Source: Blastococcus sp. CT_GayMR20
GTDB taxonomy: Bacteria > Actinomycetota > Actinomycetes > Mycobacteriales > Geodermatophilaceae
Reading direction: 5' to 3'
Length of the DNA: 5,687 nt
Assembly (NCBI RefSeq): GCF_004570345.1
Contig: NZ_SPQM01000216.1
Coordinates: 1 to 5,687 of the forward strand
Positions 1-5,687 of the stretch are shown here, one piece after another. Under the pieces are notes generated by a model. That model searched no databases. It saw nothing but the letters and a program-made list of their open reading frames with translations, and had not been told where the DNA came from. The translations under genes and the position numbers were made by a program. Positions within the stretch are counted from its first letter, which is position 1. Every line of letters starts with the position of its first letter.

Positions 1-452
1 CCCAGTGCGTTCTCCGGCTCCGCGCTGACCGCCTCCGGGGAATGGAACTTCGTCAGCTCGAGCCGGCCGTGGCCGTCCGGGGTCCGCATCATCGCGATGT
101 CGACCCGGACGCCGTCGAGCCCGTTGAACCCCGGAGCGCCGGGGCGCCGTCCCGCTCCGATGCCGGCGGCCAGGGCGTCGTCCTCGTCGGCGTAGCGCGC
201 CGCCACGCCCGCGAGCGTGGCGGCCACGGCGCGCGCCCCGTCGGCCAGCAGCTCCTCGGCGGTCGCCCAGGCGAGCGCACAGCACTGGGCCGTCCAGCCC
301 TCGTCCCCGCCCAGCGCGGTGGCGAAGGACCGGCCGGTCGACCGGCAGAGCTCGGCGTCGCCGGCGAGCTGCCCGGCCAGGACCCCGAGCTCGGTCGCCA
401 GTGCGTGCAGGGCGGCCGGCTGGACCGAGAAGGCTTCCAGGGGTGAGGACAT
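1..452 (-). CDS. EspC-like type VII secretion protein fused in frame to a truncated VOC/glyoxalase domain (partial, 3' end outside window)
   Basis: The gene starts at ATG 452-450 and is open to the left edge (150 full codons). The start is well fixed: an in-frame TAG lies only four codons upstream (464-462). Residues ~8-100 resemble the EspC family of ESX secretion-associated proteins (PF10824, formerly DUF2580). They open with FSVQPAALHALA, are helical and Ala-rich, have a GW turn (G52-W53) in place of a strict WxG, and end with Y87-ADE-D91, matching the YxxxD/E type VII export signal. After a Gly/Pro/Arg linker (98-108), residues ~111-150 change character: GLDGVRVDIAMMRTPDGHGR followed by LELTKF is typical of VOC proteins (glyoxalase / methylmalonyl-CoA epimerase fold). 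E132 of LELTKF would be a metal ligand. The first VOC module, with its metal-binding histidine, is absent. I re-translated the stretch and saw no frameshift or stop at the junction. The EspC call is by resemblance; the VOC call is stronger. Function of the chimera is unknown, and it may be a deletion product. Confidence 0.65.
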   Translation of the reverse strand, partial: MSSPLEAFSVQPAALHALATELGVLAGQLAGDAELCRSTGRSFATALGGDEGWTAQCCALAWATAEELLADGARAVAATLAGVAARYADEDDALAAGIGAGRRPGAPGFNGLDGVRVDIAMMRTPDGHGRLELTKFHSPEAVSAEPENAL

Positions 453-458
453 GCGGCG

Positions 459-464
459 ACGCTA
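459..464 (-). promoter_or_regulatory. Possible -10 box of a leaderless promoter for the EspC-VOC gene
   Basis: On the minus strand TAGCGT fits the actinobacterial -10 consensus TANNNT and is separated from ATG 452 by exactly six bases. Transcription would therefore begin at or next to the start codon. No Shine-Dalgarno sequence precedes the ATG, which agrees with a leaderless message, a common arrangement in actinobacteria. No convincing -35 box is seen about 17 bases upstream, where a GC-rich hairpin (465-484) lies instead. Inferred from spacing only. Confidence 0.35.
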
Positions 465-484
465 GGAGCGGGCGCCCCCGCTCC
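465..484. repeat. Perfect 8-bp inverted repeat with four-base loop
   Basis: GGAGCGGG (465-472) and CCCGCTCC (477-484) are perfectly complementary around the loop CGCC. The repeat occupies the region where the -35 box of the EspC-VOC promoter would be expected. It could be an operator or simply GC-rich self-complementarity. There is no T tract on either side, so it is a poor terminator candidate. Confidence 0.4.
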
Positions 485-490
485 GTGCGC

Positions 491-520
491 CGACGTCCAC
501 AGCCGACGACGACGTCCACA
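491..520. repeat. 11-bp direct repeat, possible operator upstream of the EspC-VOC gene
   Basis: CGACGTCCACA occurs exactly at 491-501 and again at 510-520, a 19-base period. If transcription starts at 452 on the minus strand, the copies lie at about -39 to -49 and -58 to -68, where activators commonly bind. Each contains the palindrome GACGTC. The shared core GACGTCCAC also occurs in the hppA promoter region (2973-2981). The repeat is seen directly; the regulatory role is inferred. Confidence 0.4.
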
Positions 521-525
521 TCTCC

Positions 526-570
526 CCCGCGATCCTTCGGCCGGGTTCCTGCCGACCGGAGGATCGCGGG
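526..570 (-). terminator. Long inverted repeat downstream of hppA, probable transcription terminator
   Basis: Arms 526-544 and 552-570 (19 bases each) pair with two non-Watson-Crick positions around a seven-base loop (545-551). The structure begins 10 bases past the hppA stop codon and separates hppA from the next minus-strand gene. On the minus-strand RNA one odd position is a G-U pair and the other a C-A mismatch. There is no U tract after the stem, as is frequent for actinobacterial intrinsic terminators. The hairpin is certain; the terminator role is inferred from placement. Confidence 0.6.
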
Positions 571-580
571 TGTGCGGAGA

Positions 581-2842
581 TCAGGGAGCGGTGACCTTCA
601 AACCGCTCGAGGCGTCGCTGGCGGCACCGCCGACGACGACCGACCGGCGCTTCGAGACGACCACCGCGGCCACGATCACCACGACCGCGGCGATCGCGAT
701 CGCGACGCGGAGACCGGTGTTGGAGTCGTCGCCGACGGACATGGTGACGACGGCCGGCGCGATGATCAGGGCGACGAGGTTCATCACCTTGATCAGCGGG
801 TTGATCGCCGGGCCGGCGGTGTCCTTGAACGGGTCGCCCACGGTGTCGCCGATGACGGTCGCGGCGTGCGCCTCGCTGCCCTTTCCGCCGTAGGCGCCGT
901 CCTCGACCATCTTCTTCGCGTTGTCCCAGGCGCCGCCGGAATTGGCGAGGAACACCGCCATCAGGGTGCCGGCCGCGATCGCTCCGACCAGGTAGGCCGC
1001 CAGCGGGCCGATGCCGAGGCCGAAGCCGACCGCGACCGGGGCGAGGACGGCGAGCAGACCCGGCGTCGCGAGCTCCCGCAGTGAGTCCTTGGTGCAGATG
1101 TCCACCACGGCGCTGTAGTCCGGGCGCTCGGTGTAGTCCATGATCCCGGGCCGCGTGCGGAACTGCTCGCGCACCTCGAAGACCACCCGGCCGGCGGCCC
1201 GTGAGACCGCGCTGATGGCCAGGCCGGAGAAGAAGAAGACCACCGCCGCCCCGAGTACCGCGCCGACGACGTTGTTCGGGTTCACCAGGCTGAAGGCGTC
1301 GCCGAGGGTCTCGCCGGCCTCGTCGAGGGCGACCCCGACCTGGGCGTTGTAGGACCCGAAGAGCGCGGTGGCGGCCAGGACCGCCGTCGCGATCGCGATG
1401 CCCTTGGTGATGGCCTTCGTGGTGTTGCCGACGGCGTCGAGGTCGGTGAGGGTGCGGGCGCCCTCCTCGTCGATGTCACCGGACATCTCGGCGATGCCCT
1501 GCGCGTTGTCGCTGACCGGGCCGAACGTGTCCATCGCGACGATCACCCCGGCGGTGGTCAGCAGACCGCAGCCGGCCAGCGCGACGGCGTAGAGCGCGGC
1601 GCCGCCACCGATGAGGAACGCCCCGTAGACGCCGGCGCCGATGAGCAGGGCGGCGTAGACGGCCGACTCCAGGCCGAGCGAGATCCCGGAGAGGATCACC
1701 GTGGCCGGGCCGGTCAGCGAGCTGCGGCCGATGTCCTTGACCGGCTTGCGGCTGGTCTCGGTGAAGTAGCCGGTGAGCTGCTGGATGGTCGCGGCGAGCA
1801 CGACGCCGATGAGCACCGAGACGAACCCGAGGACCTGCGGGCTGACCGACAGGTCGGAGACCTCGGCGATGCTGGGCAGGTAGGTGAAGGAGGCCGCGGC
1901 GACGAGCACGAGGGAGACCGCGGCGGAGGTGAAGAAGCCCCGGTTGATCGGGACCATGCCGCTGGAGTCGGTCTTGCTCGGCCTGGTGGCCAGGACGCCG
2001 ACGACGGAGGCGATCACGCCGATCGCGGCGACCAGCAGCGGGAAGACCATGCCGACGTTGCCGAAGAAGACCTGTCCGAGGATCAGGGCGGCGACCAGGG
2101 TGACGGCGTAGGACTCGAAGAGGTCGGCGGCCATGCCGGCGCAGTCGCCGACGTTGTCGCCCACGTTGTCGGCGATCGTCGCGGCGTTGCGCGGGTCGTC
2201 CTCGGGGATGCCCGCCTCGACCTTCCCGACGAGGTCGGCGCCGACGTCGGCCGCCTTCGTGAAGATGCCGCCGCCGACACGCATGAACATGGCCAGCAGG
2301 GCGCCACCGAAGCCGAAGCCCTCGAGCACGATCGGCGCGGTCTCGTCGAAGAGCAGCAGGGCCAGTGCCGAGCCGAACAGGCCGAGCCCGATCGTGATCA
2401 TGCCGACGACGCCACCGGTGCGGTAGGCGATGCGGAAGGCCGGCTGGTAGCCGCCGCCGCGCGCCGCGGCCGCGACCCGGACGTTGCCGCGGGTGGCCAG
2501 CGTCATCCCGATGAAGCCGACGGACGCCGAGAACAGCGCGCCGACGAGGAAGAACACGGCCCGGCCGATGCGGGTCTCCCAGCCGCCCTCGGCGACGGGG
2601 AGGACGAGCAGGAGCAGGAACACGATGACGGCGAAGACGCCGAGCGTGCGGAACTGCCGTCTGAGGTAGGCCGCCGCGCCTTCCTGTACCGCCTGGGCGA
2701 TCTCACGCATCTTCACCGTGCCCTGGTCGGCGGCCATGACCGCCTTGACCAGGAAGGCGGCGAAGCCCAGGGCGGCAAGGGAGACGACGAGGACGATGGC
2801 AACCAGGGCCATGTCCCCGCCGGACAGCGAACTTTCCGGCAT
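581..2842 (-). CDS. hppA: Membrane-bound proton-translocating pyrophosphatase (K+-independent type)
   Basis: Hydrolyses cytoplasmic pyrophosphate and uses the energy to pump protons across the membrane; family members have about 16 membrane helices and act as homodimers. The 753-residue product is of normal length for the family. The first membrane helix is at ~11-35. The signature motif is present: D199-VGA-D203-LVG-K207-V-E209, followed by the acidic DNVGDNVGDCAG loop (226-236) that binds Mg-pyrophosphate. The second acidic cluster (SGDIDEEG, 454-461) and the C-terminal motif GDTVGDPFKDTAGPA (665-679) are intact. In GNTTKAIT (472-479) Lys476 and Thr479 replace the Ala and Gly/Ala of K+-dependent enzymes, marking the K+-independent proton-pumping class. 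The start is ATG 2842, preceded by GGAGG at a five-base spacing and followed directly by the conserved N-terminal helix. The frame stays open upstream to 3334, but that part is antisense to the helicase and lacks conserved character. Divergent from the helicase gene; followed by a hairpin terminator. Confidence 0.97.
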   Translation of the reverse strand: MPESSLSGGDMALVAIVLVVSLAALGFAAFLVKAVMAADQGTVKMREIAQAVQEGAAAYLRRQFRTLGVFAVIVFLLLLVLPVAEGGWETRIGRAVFFLVGALFSASVGFIGMTLATRGNVRVAAAARGGGYQPAFRIAYRTGGVVGMITIGLGLFGSALALLLFDETAPIVLEGFGFGGALLAMFMRVGGGIFTKAADVGADLVGKVEAGIPEDDPRNAATIADNVGDNVGDCAGMAADLFESYAVTLVAALILGQVFFGNVGMVFPLLVAAIGVIASVVGVLATRPSKTDSSGMVPINRGFFTSAAVSLVLVAAASFTYLPSIAEVSDLSVSPQVLGFVSVLIGVVLAATIQQLTGYFTETSRKPVKDIGRSSLTGPATVILSGISLGLESAVYAALLIGAGVYGAFLIGGGAALYAVALAGCGLLTTAGVIVAMDTFGPVSDNAQGIAEMSGDIDEEGARTLTDLDAVGNTTKAITKGIAIATAVLAATALFGSYNAQVGVALDEAGETLGDAFSLVNPNNVVGAVLGAAVVFFFSGLAISAVSRAAGRVVFEVREQFRTRPGIMDYTERPDYSAVVDICTKDSLRELATPGLLAVLAPVAVGFGLGIGPLAAYLVGAIAAGTLMAVFLANSGGAWDNAKKMVEDGAYGGKGSEAHAATVIGDTVGDPFKDTAGPAINPLIKVMNLVALIIAPAVVTMSVGDDSNTGLRVAIAIAAVVVIVAAVVVSKRRSVVVGGAASDASSGLKVTAP

Positions 2843-2847
2843 GTGTT

Positions 2848-2852
2848 CCTCC
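2848..2852 (-). promoter_or_regulatory. Shine-Dalgarno site fixing the hppA start
   Basis: GGAGG on the minus strand lies five bases before ATG 2842. It decides between this start, the in-frame upstream ATG at 3334 and the internal ATG at codon 11, neither of which is supported by protein conservation. Confidence 0.8.
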
Positions 2853-2945
2853 AAGCGGTCGACGGCCGCCGGGAGGCGTCCTGCACCCCGGATCGGCAAG
2901 CATCCGCCCGGCACGCGGGAAGCCCCACGCACCGGACGCGGCGCG

Positions 2946-2974
2946 AGTGTAAGGGAGGTCACAGACCGTGTAGA
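2946..2974 (-). promoter_or_regulatory. Candidate hppA promoter
   Basis: Minus strand: a -35-like TCTACA (2974-2969, four of six matches to TTGACA), a 17-base spacer, and a -10 TACACT (2951-2946) matching TANNNT. The predicted start of transcription is near 2939, giving a leader of about 97 bases before ATG 2842. A copy of the GACGTCCAC motif (2973-2981) touches the upstream edge of the -35 box. Prediction from sequence only. Confidence 0.45.
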
Positions 2975-3056
2975 CGTCCACGACGTTTTGTAGCCCGGAT
3001 CACATCGGTGGGATTCCGGTCGCCCGCGGATCGCCGAGAGGTGTGACAGTGGTGTC

Positions 3057-5420
3057 GTGACACTCGTCCACCCCGCCGAGGTGCTGCCCGGCGCCGACCT
3101 CCTGGCGTCGGTGCTGGCGGGCACGGACGAGGAGGAACAGCCGGTCACGCACGTGCACCACGTGCCGGTCCGGGTCAGCAGCACGCTGCCGTGGCCCCAG
3201 TGGGTCAGCGCCCCGTTGCGGAGCCGGCTGGAGGAGCGGGGGGTGCTGGCGCCCTGGCGGCACCAGGTCGACGCCGCCCAGCTCGCCCGGGACGGCCGAC
3301 ACGTCGTCGTCGCGACCGGGACGGCGTCGGGCAAGTCGCTGGCCTACCAGCTGCCGGCCCTGACCCGGCTCGCCGAGGACCCGCGCGCCTGCGTGCTGTA
3401 CCTCGCGCCCACGAAGGCGCTGGCCCGCGACCAGCTCGCCTCGGTCGCGGCGCTGGCCGATCCCTCGGTCCGACCGGCTGCCTACGACGGGGACACCCCG
3501 GGTGAGGAACGGGACTGGGTCCGCCGGCACTCGCGCTGGATCGTGACGAACCCCGACATGCTCCACCGGGGGATCCTGCCGGCGCACCAGAAGTGGTCGA
3601 GCACGCTGCGGCGGGTCGCCTACGTCGTGATCGACGAGTGCCACGCCTACCGCGGGGTGTTCGGCTCGCACGTCGGGCACGTGCTGCGCCGGCTCCGCCG
3701 GATCTGCCGCCGCTACGGGGCCGAGCCGGTCTTCGTGCTGGCCTCGGCCACGGTCGCCGACCCCGCGGCCGCGGCCACGCGCCTGGTCGGTGCGCCGGTC
3801 GAGGCGGTCACCGTGGACGGCTCGCCGCGTCCCGGTGCGACCTTCGCGCTGTGGGAGCCGCCCCTGACCGAGCGGACCGGCGAGCACGGCGCACCGCTGC
3901 GGCGGTCCGCGGCCTCCGACGCCGCCGGCCTGCTCGCCGACCTCGTCGAGCGGGGTGCCCGGACGCTGGCGTTCGTGCGTTCCCGGCGCAGCGCGGAGTC
4001 GGTGGCCGAGCAGGCGCGCAGGCTGCTGCACGACCGGGGGCGGAACGACCTGGTGCGGCGGGTGGACTCCTACCGCGGCGGCTACCTGCCGGAGGAGCGG
4101 CGCGAGCTGGAGCGGGCGCTGTCGGCCGGCGACCTGCTGGGCGTCGCCACGACCAACGCCCTGGAGCTCGGCATCGACATCGCGGGCCTCGACGCCGTCG
4201 TGCTCGCCGGCTACCCGGGCACCCTCGCCTCGCTGTGGCAGCAGGCCGGGCGCGCGGGGCGGGCGCAGAAGGAGTCGCTGGTCGTCTTCGTCGCCCGCGA
4301 CGACCCGCTGGACCACTACCTGGCCCACCATCCGCGGGCGGTGTTCGGCCGCCCGATCGAAGCAACCGTGACCGACCCGGGGAACCCGTACGTCCTCGGC
4401 CCGCAGCTGTGCTGCGCCGCGGCCGAGCTGCCGCTGCGGCCGGAGGACCTGCCCGACTTCGGCGGTCCGGCCGCGGAGGCCCAGCTCGAGGAGCTCGTGG
4501 CGGCCGGACAGCTGCGCCGCCGCCCCGCGGGCTGGTACTGGGCCGGGCGGGGACGCCCCGACGTCGACATCCGCGGCAGCGGCGGGGAGCCGGTGGCCAT
4601 CATCGAGGCCGAGACCGGCCGGCTGCTCGGCACCGTGGACGCCGACGCCGCGCACTCCACGGTGCACGACGGCGCCCTCTACGTGCACCGCGGCGACACC
4701 TTCGTCGTCGACGAGTTCGACGTCGAGGACGCCTGCGCCGTCGTGCACGCCGAGAGCCCCGACTGGACGACGGTCGCCCGCGACGTGACGGACCTCGGCA
4801 TCGTCTCCGTCGACGTCACCCGCCGGCTCGGCACCGTCACCGCGCACACCGGGGTGGTCGACGTGACCAACCAGGTCGTGGCCTACCAGCGACGGCGGCT
4901 CGGCACCGGCGAGGTGCTCGCCGAGTTCCCGCTCGACCTCCCGGCGCGGCAGCTGCGGACGCGCGCCGTGTGGCTGACCTTCGACGACCGGGCCATCGAG
5001 CACGCCGAGCTGGACGAGGTGGAGGTGCCCGGGTCGCTGCACGCCGCGGAGCACGCCGCGATCGGCATCCTGCCGCTGCTGGCGACCTGCGACCGGTGGG
5101 ACCTCGGGGGGCTGTCGACCGCCCTGCACCCGGACACCGGGACCGCGGCGATCTTCGTCTACGACGGCCACCCGGGCGGTGCCGGCTTCAGCGAGCGCGG
5201 CTACGCGGTCCTGCGACGCTGGCTGCAGGCCACGCGCGCGACCGTGGCCAGCTGCGAGTGCGAGAGCGGCTGCCCGTCGTGCGTGCAGTCGCCCAAGTGC
5301 GGAAACGGCAACGACCCCCTCGACAAGGCGGGGGCGGTGCGAGTGCTCGATGTCGTCCTCGACGAGCTGGCCGCCGATGAGGGGCCCCTCGACGACTCCG
5401 GCGAGGACCCCACCCGCTGA
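3057..5420 (+). CDS. Superfamily 2 DEAD/DEAH-type DNA helicase with C-terminal DUF1998/MZB zinc-binding domain (SftH/Rv3649/MrfA-like)
   Basis: Predicted ATP-dependent 3'-5' DNA helicase/translocase. Relatives are mycobacterial SftH (Rv3649 family), Bacillus subtilis MrfA (YprA; mitomycin-damage repair) and eukaryotic Hrq1. Motifs in the 787-residue product: Walker A ATGTASGKS (86-94), motif Ia APTKALARDQ (117-126), motif II DECH (193-196), motif III SAT (230-232), motif IV TLAFVRSRRSAE (303-314), motif V TTNALELGIDIAG (365-377) and motif VI QQAGRAGR (395-402). The C-terminal MZB/DUF1998 domain carries HAAEHAAIGILPLLATCDRW (662-681), FVYDGHPGGAGFSERG (700-715) and a cysteine cluster (C733, C735, C739, C742, C748), four of which would bind zinc. 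All catalytic residues are present, so the enzyme should be active. The start is GTG 3057; only a distant GAGAGG (3036-3041) precedes it. A GACAGT hexamer ends six bases before the GTG and could be the -10 of a leaderless message. Divergent from hppA, convergent with the TadE-like gene. Family sure; exact role inferred. Confidence 0.95.
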   Translation: MTLVHPAEVLPGADLLASVLAGTDEEEQPVTHVHHVPVRVSSTLPWPQWVSAPLRSRLEERGVLAPWRHQVDAAQLARDGRHVVVATGTASGKSLAYQLPALTRLAEDPRACVLYLAPTKALARDQLASVAALADPSVRPAAYDGDTPGEERDWVRRHSRWIVTNPDMLHRGILPAHQKWSSTLRRVAYVVIDECHAYRGVFGSHVGHVLRRLRRICRRYGAEPVFVLASATVADPAAAATRLVGAPVEAVTVDGSPRPGATFALWEPPLTERTGEHGAPLRRSAASDAAGLLADLVERGARTLAFVRSRRSAESVAEQARRLLHDRGRNDLVRRVDSYRGGYLPEERRELERALSAGDLLGVATTNALELGIDIAGLDAVVLAGYPGTLASLWQQAGRAGRAQKESLVVFVARDDPLDHYLAHHPRAVFGRPIEATVTDPGNPYVLGPQLCCAAAELPLRPEDLPDFGGPAAEAQLEELVAAGQLRRRPAGWYWAGRGRPDVDIRGSGGEPVAIIEAETGRLLGTVDADAAHSTVHDGALYVHRGDTFVVDEFDVEDACAVVHAESPDWTTVARDVTDLGIVSVDVTRRLGTVTAHTGVVDVTNQVVAYQRRRLGTGEVLAEFPLDLPARQLRTRAVWLTFDDRAIEHAELDEVEVPGSLHAAEHAAIGILPLLATCDRWDLGGLSTALHPDTGTAAIFVYDGHPGGAGFSERGYAVLRRWLQATRATVASCECESGCPSCVQSPKCGNGNDPLDKAGAVRVLDVVLDELAADEGPLDDSGEDPTR

Positions 5421-5687
5421 CCGGGTCTCGGCGACCGGACCGGCGCGCGCCCGGGCGGTCGCGGAGTGGACGCCGAGCCGGCCCAGCTCCAGCCGCACGC
5501 TGACCTCGACGTCGGCGATCCCGTCCGCCCCGACGACGCAGGACGTCAGGTCGGCGCCGTTGGCGGCCGCGACCTCCACCGCCCGGGAGCACCCGTCGGC
5601 CAGCCCCTGCACCGCCTCGCCGGCGGCGGCCAGCGCGGCGAGGTCGGCGGCGGCCGTCGCCCGGTGGCGGGCGGTGACCGCCAGGCC
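5421..5687 (-). CDS. Rv3654c-type TadE-like pilus/secretion protein, C-terminal part (partial; no in-frame stop nearby)
   Basis: Reading leftward from 5687, the frame opens with GLAVTARHRATAAADLAALA, continues with GLADGCSRAVEVAAANGADL, and reaches a conserved end ARARAGP at about 5436. This is characteristic of the small Rv3654c-family TadE/TadG-like proteins of actinobacterial Flp (tight adherence) pilus loci: an N-terminal membrane helix, here beyond the right edge, then a short secreted domain. Two cysteines (visible residues 33 and 50) could form a disulfide. The position facing the helicase matches the Rv3649-Rv3654c order remembered from Mycobacterium tuberculosis. Oddly, no stop follows ARAGP. 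The frame continues as VAETRSAGG and stays open, antisense to the whole helicase gene, until TGA at 3002-3000; the other two minus frames stop only at 5201 and 5188. The entry therefore covers only the supported non-antisense part. The true 3' end is unresolved. Confidence 0.75.
5431..5462 (+). terminator. Weak candidate terminator hairpin after the helicase gene
   Basis: GCGACCG (5431-5437) pairs with CGGTCGC (5456-5462). Inside, CCGG (5440-5443) pairs with CCGG (5451-5454) around a seven-base loop, leaving a small asymmetric internal loop. It lies 10 bases after the helicase stop and inside the TadE-like coding region. There is no T tract. DNA this rich in GC often makes such hairpins by chance. 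Confidence 0.25.

Noticed and set aside
465..484. Small hairpin as a terminator
   Set aside because: It sits upstream of the EspC-VOC start, overlaps the expected promoter, has no T tract, and a much longer hairpin already follows hppA.
401..1084. 227-codon plus-strand open frame opposite the hppA 3' end
   Set aside because: It is opposite a highly conserved gene and composed of Arg/Asp/Gly-rich shadow sequence without any recognisable domain.
2853..2903. Upstream small open frame starting at ATG 2903 in the hppA leader
   Set aside because: It has no clear ribosome binding site, runs far into hppA in another frame, and shows nothing like a leader peptide with a regulatory codon run.
2843..3334. 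N-terminal extension of hppA to ATG 3334
   Set aside because: The added 164 codons overlap the start of the helicase in antisense, show no family similarity, and the ATG at 2842 has a good ribosome binding site and the usual N-terminal helix.
3593..5380. 595-codon plus-strand open frame in an alternate frame of the helicase
   Set aside because: Extremely Arg/Ala/Gly-rich translation typical of an out-of-frame high-GC gene; the helicase frame holds all the motifs.
3000..5612. 870-codon minus-strand open frame antisense to the helicase taken as one real protein
   Set aside because: Only its first ~60 codons (5612 to about 5436) resemble a known family. The rest is the complement of a well-conserved helicase and has the low-complexity Gly/Arg/Val look of antisense high-GC DNA.
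1..5687. CRISPR arrays, tRNA or rRNA genes, insertion sequences, attachment sites
   Set aside because: No repeat-spacer arrays, no tRNA-like cloverleaf, no transposase or terminal inverted repeats were seen; nearly all of the window is explained by the genes listed.

Overview
The window is very GC-rich, with strong third-position G/C bias, leaderless-looking starts and protein families typical of Actinomycetota (high-GC Gram-positives). An EspC-like type VII secretion protein, an SftH/Rv3649-type helicase and an Rv3654c-type TadE-like protein suggest a mycolata-, Pseudonocardia- or Geodermatophilus-like lineage. The exact genus cannot be read from the sequence.

Layout, left to right. (1) Positions 1-452, minus strand: a gene entering from its start codon and running off the left edge. 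Its first ~100 codons look like an EspC-family type VII secretion substrate. It then continues in the same frame into the C-terminal part of a VOC/glyoxalase-fold protein whose N-terminal half is missing. (2) Positions 453-580: a compact intergenic region with a possible leaderless promoter, a direct repeat, a small hairpin, and a long inverted repeat just after the hppA stop. (3) Positions 581-2842, minus: a complete membrane-bound proton-pumping pyrophosphatase (hppA) of the potassium-independent type. (4) Positions 2843-3056: a 214-base divergent regulatory region with a plausible hppA promoter and a clear Shine-Dalgarno site. (5) Positions 3057-5420, plus: a complete superfamily 2 DNA helicase with a C-terminal DUF1998/MZB zinc-binding domain (SftH/Rv3649/MrfA group). 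(6) Positions 5421-5687, minus: the C-terminal part of an Rv3654c-type TadE-like pilus/secretion protein, convergent with the helicase.

The genes do not form one pathway. hppA and the helicase are divergent neighbours with housekeeping roles (membrane energetics and DNA repair). The helicase facing a TadE-like gene matches the remembered Rv3649-Rv3654c neighbourhood of Mycobacterium tuberculosis. Three things stand out: the EspC-VOC chimera at the left edge, the absence of any stop codon for the TadE-like gene for about 2.4 kb of DNA antisense to the helicase, and a nine-base motif (GACGTCCAC) seen three times, only in the two intergenic regions. I found no tRNA, rRNA, CRISPR array, insertion sequence or new multi-gene system.
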